64,000 bases of DNA from Himantopus leucocephalus (lineage: Eukaryota > Chordata > Aves > Charadriiformes > Recurvirostridae): NCBI GenBank assembly GCA_003993805.1, contig RSEF01000003.1, positions 57,887,051 through 57,951,050 of the forward strand, written 5' to 3'. The notes below the pieces were generated by a model. The model was not told where the DNA came from and searched no databases. It saw nothing but the letters and a program-made list of their open reading frames with translations. Shown piece after piece: positions 10,780 to 23,610 of the stretch (position 1 is its first letter; every line of letters begins with the position of its first letter). The position numbers and the translations under genes are program-made.

Positions 10780-13700
10780 GTTTTTAGAAGAGATAAAAAG
10801 GAGTGAATGTTTAAGTGTTATAACTGCTTTTTGGATTTTGTGTGCTCTCATTTCTTTTCCCTTTCCTCATTTCCCCCAATTCTGTAGACATCTCAAGCCA
10901 CCACTGTGGGTCAGGAACACAGCAAAGAGGAGGCGGCGCCTGTCATTTCCTTTCTGTGCAACAGCAAATAAGAAGTACCCTGAAAGAGCTGCCTGATGTT
11001 TCAATTACTCATTCTAACATTAAAATCACTCTTGCTTTTACTTTCAACATGCCACCTACTGACTTTAGAGTAAGAGTCTAATTATACATAAGGGTCAAGA
11101 AAAAAGTTTGCTCTGAGTACCTGACTCAGCTGAGTGTCCTCTACTGCTCCGATGAATCAATGACAATTCATTTTACTGTCAGTTGTTACTGCAAAATGGG
11201 TTTGTTACTTTAGTATTTTTTTTCTGATTTTATAATGCGGGCATATGATTCAGTACTCAAGCCCTCTTGGTTAAGGGCCACTAGCTAGACCAAATGAGCG
11301 AGTACAGCAGAAAATGTCATATGCATTTTTTTAATGTATTTGGGCATGAGATTGAAATGTGCTTTTAGCAAATTTCTGTGCTAACCAAACTTGATTTCTT
11401 GAGTGCTAGTGAAAATCACACTTACAAAGGCATGTTCATATGGACTCAGCAGTTTTTTAAACTGATGTACCTTCTGAAGAATATTATTTGCCCTTTCAGT
11501 CCACCTCTGATTGTTATATGCAAAGTTAAGTTTGTTGTAGCTGAAATATCCCACCTAGAGACATCCATAAAATTCTGATCCTGTTTTATTCATGGTTGGG
11601 GGTTATGGACTCCATGTTGCAGTTCAAGGCTAACTATAAATTTAAAGGAATTAATTTGTCTATTGTGGTTGCAGCCAACCTGTACAGATGAAAAGGCAGG
11701 TTTAAATCCTGGTATAGTTTGATTTGCCCTGTCTGCTACAGCCAGCCTGTTATGGCAGTATAAGCAACCTGGCCGCAGAGGACCTTCTGTGTCATGACTG
11801 ATACACTGGATGCAACACTATGACAGGTCATGCTGGCGTACTTGCAGATATCCTTTGCTGACTCAAAGGCTCTCATGTAAGAATACAAGGGAAAGGGGAA
11901 GGGGAACAAATGATAAAAAAGAAGAAGAAGAAAGTTACAGTAGGAAAAAGGTGATGCCAGCCCAAGACCTGCTCTGTCCAACACCAACCCCAGGTTTCCA
12001 TCAGCAAGATGCAATCACACAGGCTTGCTGACAGGATTAGGTTGGATCTAGTGTTGATGGTCATTTTACTGAGATACTGAAATGTGAATGTCATTTATGT
12101 ATTATTAATAGCTTTTCTCTTAAATGGTGAAGAAATAGATGGCCTGTTTCCATAGGGCAACTGTAAACTGACTAGAACTGAAGAATGGAGAATTAAAGAT
12201 TGATCTCATTTTCAAAATTGTTATTAATATATCTATCAATAAAAAAGTTGAGTGCATTTAAGGACTCTTTTCATAACATCTTAACCTAACAAAATCAAAC
12301 ACTGTGTAGCTGTTTTAGGACAGGTAAATCATCTGTAGGCTTTTGTTTAAACATAAAGTCCTTGCAATCAATAGACATAGTAACTGAGATAATTAAACAT
12401 AAACTATTAATTTGGGGTTCCATTCACCTGGGAATTGTTTGACATAAAAAAATTTTGTCCCTTCATGAACTGAATTGCTTAAGTCTCAGAAATTCTCCAG
12501 CAGCAGACACAGCAGAAAAAATGCAGCTGGATATACACATCACTGTACTGCCTTTTCATTGACTTAGTTTGTAAATTACATTCTTCATTATACATACCTT
12601 CACATTTCTTTGCTGTCTAAACCACTGTATCTCCTAAGAAGCAGTAATAAGATGCTTGATGTAAGAAATGGGGGCTCACACTGCTTAATTCGTACCTTAA
12701 GAAACAACTACCAACAGCACCTGAAATACTGTTTTTCTACAGTTTGGGGGAGGATAAAGTAACTCAAAAAAGTTGAGCCGGACATTTAGGAAAGTTGCAG
12801 GTTAGCTGCCTATCCCAAGCTGTGAAGCTACGTCCCTGTGGGCTATGGACCCAGAGCGTACATGACTACATGAAGGGATGGCTGGACACGGGAGTCCACA
12901 TAGAAATGGGAGATGAGCAAAGCCATCATCTTAGCTGCTGGGCAGAGGGTCCCGGGCAGGTCCTGGAGCAGGCTGTCAAGGAGAGCTGGAAGCCCGCCTT
13001 TTGGAGGACAACTCCAACAGGAGGCATCAGGAGCTTCCTTCACACCTGGGCAAAGCAGGTGGAGGTTGAACCCATGGGGAACAGACAGTCTTCTGCATGA
13101 GAGGTCAGGGGGCAGGATGTGGTTTATACATTCAAGTTGAGTTTTATTCAAGGAATAAAACTCAAGAGCTAAAGGAAAGGGACTGAAATATGGTGGCTGC
13201 TGCTAATATATTGAATCCACTGTTTGGCAAAGTGCCCTCCATCTATGGCTTTTAGGTACATTTGACTTGTACCTAAAGGGCCTATTTTGCATCTCCAACC
13301 TGCTGGGCAGCGTTGCTTTAAGCCCTGCGCTACAGAAACAATGCCCTGATAACAAATTCCTACTAACAGTAACACCTACCATGTATTTTTGGTCTTTTAA
13401 GGTAAAAGTTTTGAAAGTTGCCATAATGAGCTAAGAAGATGCATGGTGCTAAAAATAATGGGTCTGGTGCTCCTGCTTCCTTCAGGTAGCGTGGAAAATT
13501 CCAGCCCAAGGGCCACAGTTTAGCTGCAGGTATGAACTGAATCACTTGCCCAAACAGGAACCCATTAATGCACAGGAACACACTTCTGACTGCTTTCCAC
13601 CTTAAAAGCAGATCTAACCTGTGTGATGTGGAGAAAGAAAATATAAACACGGCGTTCCCAGATGCAAGTCCCCTCCTCAGATGTCCTGCTGCTGCCCTAC

Positions 13701-16700
13701 TGGCAAAGGACCAGTCCAGCAAGTGCCCTTTGCTTGTCGGAGTCTCCAGTTAGATCTCTGCAAAGCTATGGTTTCCCTCCTTCCCTGCCTGCAGCTCCTA
13801 GGAGGTCAAACTGGGATTGGACTCCTAACTGAAACAATTTTGTTTAGCATTGCTTATCGTGGCCTTCGAGTTAAATGATCCACTGGTCAAAGCTGAACAA
13901 GCAGCTTCCCTGGCATCTATACATTTCTGCTCCTGCAACTTTTCCCATATGAAATCTGGTCACCTTCAGTTCTGTGGGACATTTGTTTCAGAAGGCGAAA
14001 AGAGAAGAGAGAAATTGTTCTGCCTGAGGACTGCTCCGTTCTTGACCAGAAAGTACTCCTGGAGCGTAAAACCGAACTTTCCATTGTGTCCCTATGGGAT
14101 TAGCTATGTTTAGACTTCTCTGTGGGCTTGCTAGGGAAAGAGAAAGAAAAGACAAACAAAGTGCTTGCCTCTTGCAGTGCTCTGGAACGCACAAAGCGGT
14201 TTCTCTTCCCTGGTTTTACAAGCAAAGATAACCATTAATATTCCTTAACTAGCATCAAAAGCTAAATCCTGTTTTCCGCAAAGTCAGTACTGGCAGGCAT
14301 GCAGGTGCACAGTACAAGAAGTTCACTGTCCCGTACAAATACAGGAAAAAATACAGTTATCTTAATCCAAAATTCCTGGAAGAATAAACTTTCTTTGCCA
14401 TAATGCAATACTATAAATACTACTGGCTCAAAGCCAGTACACAAGAAACCTGTCTTTATTAAAAACACAGGGCTTTATCTATTCCTTCAAGTGGACTCTT
14501 TGAGTTATCGTAACTTTGTTCTAGTGTGGGAAGACTCAGAAGTCTGGATAGTTTTATCCAAATTGTTTTTATAGAAATCCGCCTGCAATGTCCCGCAATC
14601 GTACTCAGTCACAGGATTTTCAGTAACTGGTTTATCTGGAAATATTATCAAAACAAAACTTCTTGCAAGACAGATTTCCTCACTAACTGGAAATACAAAA
14701 AAAAAAAAAAAAAGGGACTTTTTCTGAACCTCTTAAAAGATTTGGGCTGAACGTAATCCTGAAAGAAGCATTAGACCTTTACCACTTAAAGTAACCTCGA
14801 AGTCTGATAAATACTACTCAAACCAATACTTTCCCTTAGCTGTAGTTTACATACACACAATCATATAACCCCTTCTCGCCATCCACTGCTTAAAAATAGG
14901 AGGAAGGAAGCTTTATGAAAGAAATCCCAACTTATTCACAAAAGCTGCCTACAACAACAAAGGCACTTAAGAGATGCAAACATTTTTGAATGATCCACAG
15001 GAAGGGAACGTAATAATTTTGATAAATAATAACGCCTGCCTTAGAGCTGAGAGGGAACTTGCACCCTGAAAGGGCTCTGAATCAGACTGTCACCACAAAC
15101 CCCAGCTGGCTTTGGGTTGCTTTGCTTTTTACCGATCACCGTCAACTCGAAATATTTTATATCTCGGTGATGAGCAAAAAGCGGTTTTGGATTCTCCACG
15201 TGCTCGCCCATGACTCTGCGAATTTTTGAGATTTATAATGATGCTTCCCAGCCTTCCTCTTTTGCTCTCCTTTGCCTCTTTAAGACAGCCCCCCGGCAGC
15301 AGCAGGGGAGGATGGCAGGGGACATTGAGCGCAAAGCCTGGTACGCTGCCAAAAGCCTAAAGTAAACAAGCTGAAACAGGAGAAGAAATCTATTAACTGC
15401 TTTCCAGTCTTGAGCCACTTACTGCAAAATCAGTGAACGGAATAAACTATGGCAAAAGGGATATTAAATCCATCGCAGGTTTGTTGCTAGATTAGTTATC
15501 CAGAGATTAGCCAAAGGGCAGCAAGGATGGCCGGCTGGTGCTCCCAGCTCAGTGGCCATATCCTGGCCCACCAATGATGTTTCGGAATTCCTTTCTCACT
15601 TAGTCCAGCATGAGCAGTTTGTCATATAAAAAAAATACATTCATATTTCAAATTTTATCTTTATTTATCTATGCAATCTATAGGTTCAGAAAGTATAGTC
15701 TTAGAAAGTCTGTTCACATTATATATTGGACAGGAGTCCCTTGAACCCTCTCCTGTGCACCATAATGCACAAACTGTAGCTTCGCTTTTCAATAAGACGT
15801 GGCGCTATTTGGCTTTTGAGAGCTCAGACGACAGCAGTAGGATTTCATCAGCATGGATGGTTGCCTGCAAGCCGATAATTACGATGTCTCTTTGATTTGC
15901 TGGCCTGAGCAGGTGACAGAGTGATCAGCCCATGGACTTTGTCAGGTAAACAGACCACTTTCTTGTCTTCCATTAGCATGCTGTGCACCAGGGTTGCACA
16001 GATGAACTCCAACTTTTCTGAATGATTGTTGGAAATAATGGCATGACACCCGCTCTTTCAGTTACATCAAGTGTGGAAAGTTCTTATACCTTAACAACAG
16101 ATGAGGTTTTGGATTTGCTGCTATGTGTGAAATGCTTCCCATGTGCATTTTCTTCATTCATTTCTTCTACTTAAGCATCAAGTACTAGCTACCCTTGCAG
16201 AACGAACACAGGGCTAGAGGAGCTGACAACTGTTACGGTATGTGTTTAGGTAACATTCATATTATGGAAAGTTTCGTAAAGGAAGACAAAAAATGCCTGT
16301 TCTGAAGCGTTTGCCAGCCTAAGAACAAAACCAACATAAGTAAATGTTATAAAATTAAATAGGTATAGAGGGTAAACATCCAATGTATTTATTCCTCTGC
16401 CCCTGACTATTTGAATTATAGACTTAAATTTTTCAAGAGGGATACTGAGGAAGGATTTAATCAATGGGAAGATAATCAGTGAGAACATCTCATGCAAGTT
16501 TCAGTACAGCAGATGTCAGAAGTGGATATGAAGGCCAGCATGCTGAAGTAGTCGGCATGTATCTATTCGCTTTCCCCTCGATGCTTCACCTTTCCTCTTT
16601 CTACTCCACCTTTCAACCTCTGCCCTTATATCCCACCTCTGCCTCCTACTGATATTCCCTCCTCCTCCTCCTCCTCAAAATTAGGCAAAAGTTTAACCAG

Positions 16701-16984
16701 CCTAGAACTACTTCTAAGGAATATCTAAGTCATTCCTGGTCTTTGGGACCAGCTTCAAGAAGTGGGTTTGAGACAAGCAAAATTCAGCATCTTGAATATA
16801 TGCAATTTTCACAGCTACCATTACAGGTTAGTATATAGATCTAGTGTTGACACATTATTTTCTATAACATAATTTCTCTCCAGTTATGGCTCTAACACTA
16901 GAGCAACAATGATAGGCTTCCATATGAATCCAACATATGCTCACTTGCTAAGTAAATACTAGCTGAAACCTGAATAAAATACTT
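10780..16984 (-). other. PHACTR2: intron H-I, 6.2 kb
   Basis: Holds a poly-A run at 14697-14713 and a short (CCT)n run at 16659-16675. A GC-richer patch at 12.8-13.1 kb is open in several frames but matches no family I know. No exon signal was found. Confidence 0.85.
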
Positions 16985-16986
16985 AC

Positions 16987-17042
16987 GCTTGAGGATATTT
17001 CTTTGCTCTAGCTCTTCAGTTGTAGGCCTCTGGCTAAGTCTC
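16987..17042 (-). CDS. PHACTR2: PHACTR2 exon H (residues 519-537), RPEL motif 3
   Basis: A 56-bp small exon, phase 2 in and phase 1 out, too short to appear as a frame of its own. Acceptor AG at 17043-17044, donor GTAAGT (GT at 16985-16986), a perfect match to the donor consensus. It encodes RLSQRPTTEELEQRNILK, the third RPEL, with core RPTTEEL at residues 524-530. Skipping it would shift the frame. Confidence 0.97.
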
Positions 17043-17044
17043 CT

Positions 17045-19200
17045 GTGAGAACAAAGTGATTGATTGATTTAAAACCAGACACAAATGACACAGTATGATT
17101 TGTAATACAGCTTAAAAGGTGTTTCTCACATGGCCATGCTATTCTTTGCCAGCAGAGGTATTCAACAACACAGGTAATTTCCAGACACAGTTTAATAACT
17201 GTGCATGTAACCACAGTACCGAGTGGCCATTTGTTTTAAAAGATGTATTATTGCCACTCGAACACATAAATAACTGATACTTGCATAATATTACAGAAAT
17301 CATACAGGAAATTTTAATTCCTCATTTACAGGTAGAGTTTTATGAAAGAGTTCATAAACCTTTTTTGTCCCCAAGCACCGTAATTATGATAAGATGTGCA
17401 AATGTAAAATTATTCTCAGATTTTTGAATGCAAATCCTATTCTTTTTTTTTAAACAAAACATATGCTATGCATTCCTCACTGATTTGTACATACAATACA
17501 ATTGGGAGTTTTAACTGAATGTTAATTTTAGTTACCTATACATAACAATTGCCATTAAAAAAACCCAGCTCTCAGCTATTAATTTTCTGGTTTGTATAGT
17601 GGAGAACATGGTTGATATTGTCTCTGTGTTTACTAAACAGGTTCACTTGTTCAGTCGAGAAGAGGAGCAAGAAAAATTTCAGCAGTAAAATTAATTTTGC
17701 AGCTGTGTTCAAAAGAGATGCCCCTCTGTCCAGCAAACCTCGCACAGTTCACTACAGATTATCTTCAGCCTCATGAAACCCATCTCATTCAAACCATGCT
17801 TGGACTTTCAGACTTGGCAGGGAGGACCGGCAGGTTTACCCCAAGTGATCAGACCCCGCTCTAGGAAGTTTGAGGCTGGGACCTGACCTGACCCTCACCA
17901 ACCTATGGGAACAAGTTTCCCATCAGACCTCGATTCTGCTGGGTGCTGACCACCAACATGCCAGAATTTTTAAGGAACTGGCATCAAACTTGGTTGTGAT
18001 TTCACGGATGAGCATAGCCCTGACACACATGGAGGCTGTCTCCTGCCACCAAAGCAGAGCCGTGCGGGAAGCGTGCCAGCTTCCCAGCAGAACCAGCAAC
18101 GTCCCTGCGCAAGATGCTCAGGAGAGAGACTGGAGCGGCTTCTGCAGTTCAAGCCCCTATGGGAGCACCAACAAGCAGGATGTGTTCACCAGAACTGGGA
18201 CTCAGTCAGGAAAGCGGTGACAATAACCACGCTGCTTTATTAGCAGAAGAAAAATGACCCTTGGGCTCTACACAATAGAAGTATTACTCTTATGGTTAAG
18301 GGATGAAATAAATGACTTAGCCAGCCACAGAGACACTCAGGTCATTGTCCAAGTGCTGATGCAGGACTGCCGTACTCTGTACTGGAGCGGTACTGGCTGG
18401 ACTCCCCAAAATCTGGAAATCTCCAATAAACACAGGACATCCTCCAAATCTGCCTGGACAACAGTTCTGAGCACAAGAGAAACAAGGGCAGGTCTGGGAA
18501 AATCCAGATATGTTGTAGTCTATTCTCAGAGACCATGAAAGCCAAAATTAACATTTATGAGGATTTTTTTTTTAAAATGCTTGCAAAAATGCAAGTGAAA
18601 ATTAGTCTTTTTTTATGCAATGTTCTCAGGTCCAGGAAAAGAAAGTCGCATATATCCCATAGCAGTTAAACAGCCTCATGAGGTGAGCACAGTAAAACAC
18701 TAAACACTGACCCACAAAGTCAGCCTCCCTCCATTTCTTTTGCTGGAACCAGCACATGAATAATGACAGAGTTAGAGAGCAGGAGGAGGATGAGGAGAGC
18801 CAGGAGGGACAAACATGCACAGGCATGCTGTGTGTGTCAGGAACTACTACTCTGTCCGAGGTGGGGATATACAAGTGCAAGTCCCTGCTAACTAATGTGA
18901 GAAAAATCTTGAACCATGGCATTGATTATTCTGGAGTCACTCTTACTCTCTTCCTCTTTAAAAAAAAAACCAAAACAAACAACCCAAAAACCCAGAAGCT
19001 CTCAGATTTGTTTCTTGCAGAACAAAAATGTGTTATTGACATTTTAAAGTTTTTTGAGAAATATAAATACTGTTTCCCAGGCAGTTGTACCACGAAGATC
19101 CTGCACCACACATTGGGCTGCATTTAAGACGTGAACCCAGTGTTCTTGATTCTCTTCCTCCACCTCCGCCCAGTGAAACCACATTTACCCTGCCACTGAT
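17045..19200 (-). other. PHACTR2: intron G-H, 2.2 kb
   Basis: No recognised element. The 116-codon plus-strand open frame at 17870-18220 shows no domain or family similarity. Confidence 0.85.
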
Positions 19201-19202
19201 AC

Positions 19203-19359
19203 CTCACTAGCTTCGTTCCAATCTGATGTCTGATTTCCTGCCTCTCCTCTTCAGATGTACGCTGCAAGATGTTTTTGTCTTCTAATTCTTTCTTAGATGG
19301 TCTGTTGCCAAGTTTGATAGCAAGAGTATCCCTGCGACGAATTTTACTTGCCAAAGAGC
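19203..19359 (-). CDS. PHACTR2: PHACTR2 exon G (residues 467-518), RPEL motif 2
   Basis: 157 bp, phase 1 in and phase 2 out. Acceptor AG at 19360-19361; donor GTATCA (GT at 19201-19202). It encodes [20 protein letters not shown] then [11 protein letters not shown], a canonical RPxxxEL core at residues 486-492, followed by [24 protein letters not shown] 2-4 form the closely spaced C-terminal G-actin-binding array. The His at 511 replaces the Gln I recall at this place in the mammalian protein, a mild change outside the RPEL core. Confidence 0.97.
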
Positions 19360-19361
19360 CT

Positions 19362-21589
19362 GAGGAAAGGAGGAGGGGGGTAGATTTAGTTCATTCATGC
19401 TTAGGTTACAGACACAAACTCTGAGTAAGAACTTTAATACCTCACCAAAGCAGCCTTGTTCCCACATGCAGGAGAGGAATTTTAATTAACATCAAAAGAA
19501 AAAATAGTTTTAGCTCAGTTCACAACAATAAAAAGCTGAAAGGCTTGTATGAAAAAGCTACCAGCCAAATTGATAGAGGAGTTTTATAAACTCACTTGTC
19601 ATCTGTGAAGTGATAGGATAAAAATGACAAAAGTGTCTTTGAAGTCTGATACATTACAGGTTTGTTTATTTATCTGCTTAGTATATTTAGCAACCTGCTG
19701 CTCTTTTTCCTCAGCCTTAAATGGTTTAGTCTCATTCTCTCATCTTTGCCCTCATTCTTTCTTCTTTTTTTTTCAATCCAATACCACTTAGTTCTTGTAC
19801 AGTGCTTTTCATCTTTAACTAATTCGTAAATTAAAACAAAAAATACAGTTTAGAAAAGTGCTCTGAGCGCTTGTAAAGCAACCCAGGCAGGACCTCCCCG
19901 GCACTGTAGCAATCTGTTTATCCATAAAACAGATACAGCAGGGACAAGGGCCATGCAATTTTGCCAGCGTTCGCTTCAGCCAGCTGTGGAAGGAAGAGTA
20001 TTTTTCCTGGCCTTCAGTCCCTCCCTTTTCTCTTCATATTCTGACCGAGGGGTCTACATATGTCCTAGGTTGGCAGGTTTTCATGACATTAGACAGTATG
20101 GGAAGACCACAGGCTCTCAGCTCACTTCCCATATGCCACTGTGCTGCTCTCTGAATACATGAATTTTTGGTTGCTATCACTTTGGATCATATTCAAACCA
20201 AACGCAGAACTCTACAAGACTTCAGCCTCTTGAGCTCACTGGCCCTTCACCTGCTGCTGCACCAGCATCCAAGCAAAAAAGAACCGTTCATTTTCCCTCA
20301 CACTCCTCCCTGCTTCAGTACACAGCACTTTCATGATCAGGCTTTCTTCACCGAGCACAGCGAAGCACCTCCTCCTGAATGGCTGCAGGCAAGGCTCGCA
20401 AGCCATGGTTTGATGGTCATTTTATTCTTCCATAAGGCCACGCTGAAAGTGGTAGGGGTAGGGTTGCCCTCCTCTCTACCCCTGACAGGTTGTTGCTGCC
20501 ACCTCCTTTGCTCCAGCAAAGGTGCAACCATGTGGTGCGCTGGATCAGGGAACCAATTCTAATGAAAATCAGCCACCACTGTAAAAACAAAGATGAGTGC
20601 TGGCCTAAGGGATAAAGGAACAGCTGGGAGCAGGGATGAGGCAGAGGGTGGGCAGCACAACCCGCTTTAGCAGCAGCAAGGACTTATGCCAAATCATAGA
20701 TGGTGATGATACAGCCATGACCCCAGATGAAATTTCAAAGCTGTAACATACAAGTAATCCACTGTGATCTGCTCTGTCTGCTAAGGTGCTCCAATGCTTA
20801 AAAGCACCCTGATCAAAGAGGAACAAATGACTTCCATACAGTCAAGCTGCTGACTGATGGGCCTCCTCTGTTGTCCACCCCTACCTGTTACTCCCACAAG
20901 AAACTCTGGGATTTCTAGTTCAATTCAATTGGAAGCTACACTGGTGCTTTAACACTAGAGTTTCATGACATGGGCAAGCCAAATCAATGGCTCACTGATG
21001 CACTAATGTTGAGGCCTTGTTCCATCCTCATGTTCTCCTGAACCAGCTCCTCCCACCTCCACTCCCATCTGCACAATGCTTGAGCTACTCCCACCATTGC
21101 ACGGGTCCCCGCAGGTTTCTCATCAGAATTGTCTGGGAGAAGCAGGACACTCATTTCTCAGTAGCAGTAAAATATTAAATCATCTAAAACCATCCCATGC
21201 AGCCATACCCTCCTCTTTGCACTAGCATGGGTCAGGCATGTTCACATAACGCAATGTGCCTGCAAGGTAGCCTGCAACTTCTCGGCAGGATGCCCTGCCA
21301 CAGAACCAGATCCTGGAACAGAATCAGCCATGGATTGATGTGCTTGCTAGCAGCTCCATCCCAAAGTCTTTGCTGTCCTGAAGGCCGCAATTTAATGGAG
21401 GCAGCTGCACAAAATCCCACTGGGTGTAGATGTCTTCGGACTGCACTCAACCAGCAAGCTCCGGGTAGCAATCTGGATGCAACCACAGCAGCTCAGTAGG
21501 CTCTCTGAGCCAGCCTAGGCCAAACATATATATAAGATATACCCAAAGGCGGCCACCCCTTCCCAGTACACCCTTCTTGTCAAGGGCTT
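19362..21589 (-). other. PHACTR2: intron F-G, 2.2 kb
   Basis: No recognised element; the open frames at 20167-20562 and 21197-21499 look like chance. Confidence 0.85.
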
Positions 21590-21591
21590 AC

Positions 21592-21794
21592 TTTCAGCAC
21601 TTGCATTATCATCATCGTCGTCATCATCATCATCATCTGTGTACAGTATCGGTCCATCGGAGTCTGAGTCGCTGCTGTGGCTCTCCCTGCTACTTTCACT
21701 CTCAGGAGGGGCAGCAGCATCAGAAGCCTCCTCCTTCGGTTCAGAGTGTGCCTGGTCAGGTGCCTCCGCTTCCTGGTCTTCTTTGGTAGCCAAG
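21592..21794 (-). CDS. PHACTR2: PHACTR2 exon F (residues 399-466), acidic Ser/Asp segment
   Basis: 203 bp, phase 2 in and phase 1 out. Acceptor AG at 21795-21796; donor GTAAGC (GT at 21590-21591). A Glu/Ala-rich start (ATKEDQEAEAPDQ) leads to a Ser-rich stretch, then DSDSDGPILYTD, which is a family signature, and ten consecutive Asp encoded by mixed GAT/GAC codons. The Ser-Asp context is typical of casein-kinase-2 substrate sites (inference). An ATG-initiated frame begins inside the exon only because the split-codon start is ignored; it is not a separate gene. Confidence 0.95.
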
Positions 21795-21796
21795 CT

Positions 21797-23056
21797 GTTA
21801 ATTCAGAAGCAGACATGGTGTCACATTAATGCAAGCAGCACAAAACACAAATGGGAGAACGACTGTACAAGTAAGTATGAAAACAAAAGTTCTGTTACTC
21901 AAACTAACTCCTCTCTAAAAAACATACATATATAAAACATACATAAAGTATGTGTACACGTATCTGTATGTATGTTAGGAAAAAAGATGCAAACAGTCTG
22001 GACTGATATGCTGCAAAGCCTGTATAACGAAAAATCCTAATTCTTTTTTATTTCTTGTGGGATGTGACCCACAGTACATAGAAGTTACTAAGAAGAGAAA
22101 AACAGCTCATAAAGTTGGGGGTGAGAGGAGAGAGTTGGAGAGCAGATGGGAGCCCAAAGCTTCGTGTTCTGGAAGCCTAACTCTATTTATTGTAGATACA
22201 GTTTTACTGCTGTTGAGTCCAAAATATTCATGTCCATTACTGATGAACACGGAAATCAGCAGCAGAGTGTTCTCTGCCTTAGGAAAATCTTTATGTAAAG
22301 GAACGGTAGAATAAGGGGAGAAGCAGCATGGGAACGTAATGCTGGCACAGAGATACCAGCAAGAATTTACAGGAAAGTCTCTAGGCCACTGGCATCTAGA
22401 CTAAACTCTCTTGGGTTGTTATGAAAGATACTGGTTCTCATGGCAGGGAAAGACAGATTAATAAGCCAGATTCTTTTTTGCTGCCAACTATTTTGCTTAA
22501 AAAATGTAATGAGGACCTTGCTCTTAACCAGATTTTATAGTATCTGAGACAGGATTAGGCAGTGACAGACCAAACACCTACTAACCGAAGCCTGAAACTG
22601 TCATTTTCAAGTCTGCAAGTAAATTCAACTATTGAATGAGAGCTTTAGCAGTGAGATATTTAATGATATCCACAAAAAAAAGTAAAACCCCCTTGTAATT
22701 CAGCATCATTCCTTGTTTGCCTTTATGAGAAAGAAAGAAAAATGTTACCAGCTACCAGCTGAACTGCTGTGCGGTCACATTAAGCCACACAATGACGCAG
22801 GAGGCAGGTTATGAGCAACGACCTTCTGGGGAAACATGAGGTACTGCAGGTGAACAGCTCAAAGACATTGGCAAAGAACAAATTGTGCTGGGAGGCAAGA
22901 CTGCTCTGGGCCTCCAAAAAAAAGGATGCAAACTGTTACCAGTCAGCAGAAGCAACAGAAAAGGTTCCCCACGCGCCTACAGCACCCCTTACGAGAAGAA
23001 ATGTGGCTGCCTTGGCTGCGGGTCATACCACTTGCCCGTGACAGCCATACTGTGTT
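21797..23056 (-). other. PHACTR2: intron E-F, 1.3 kb
   Basis: Short intron, AT-rich near its centre, with nothing recognised. Confidence 0.85.
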
Positions 23057-23058
23057 AC

Positions 23059-23608
23059 CTTTTTGCGTCTTCTCCACTAGCACCTGGACCGCTGGCTAGG
23101 GCTGTACTGCTCAGGCTCTCATCTGTGCTGTGCTCAGTCTGGAGAAGAGGTTTAGTATCTGATCCAGGCACAGCTGGCCCTGCCACGCAGCCATCTGACA
23201 CATCCTGGGCATCGGAGGAGACCGCGGGCTGAGCGGCTGCAGCGGGAAAAGGAGGTGGAAGTGGAGGTGGAGGAGGGGCAGCCGTGGGAGGAGGGGGCAC
23301 AACGAGCTTGCTCGGTTGGTCTGCGTCCTCCACTTCAGAAATTACTATGGAAGGTTGCTCAGGCTCAGGTTTTTCTGCCTTCGCTTCCGACCTGTTGGCT
23401 GTGGCACCTGAGGGGGAAGAAGCAGCCCCATCCGGCGCTGTTCGTGGAGCTGACTGTTTCCCAGGTTTTTTCTTCCCCCTGGGAGTCCCTGATGTGCCCG
23501 ATTTGCTGGAAGTCTCCTTAGAGGCTTTAGGATGAGATGATGTGGACGAAGGAGATGGTGATGAAGAGGACTTGGAGACTGGTGTTTTTTTTGCATGAGA
23601 GGAACTAG
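23059..23608 (-). CDS. PHACTR2: PHACTR2 exon E (residues 216-398), large disordered linker exon
   Basis: The largest coding exon, 550 bp, phase 1 in and phase 2 out. Acceptor AG at 23609-23610; donor GTAACA (GT at 23057-23058). It opens SSSHAKKTPVSKSSSSPSPSS, runs through a Lys/Ser/Thr-rich part, and contains a proline block (VVPPPPTAAPPPPPLPPP) near the middle. It ends GEDAKR, with the Arg or Ser codon split. No folded domain is seen. The opening and the KASKET segment match PHACTR2, while much of the second half is unlike the mammalian protein I remember, suggesting fast drift in the linker. The open antisense frames across this exon are composition effects. Confidence 0.93.
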
Positions 23609-23610
23609 CT

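Noticed and set aside
12795..13151. GC-richer patch open on both strands
   Set aside because: No family resemblance, no splice phases consistent with PHACTR2, and no repeat I can name.
21515..21793. 92-residue minus-strand protein ending in a hydrophobic tail
   Set aside because: This is exon F read through its donor into the intron; the hydrophobic tail after SAES is intronic.
21577..21935. Plus-strand frames rich in His or Ser opposite exon F
   Set aside because: Antisense shadows of the Asp and Ser codon runs.
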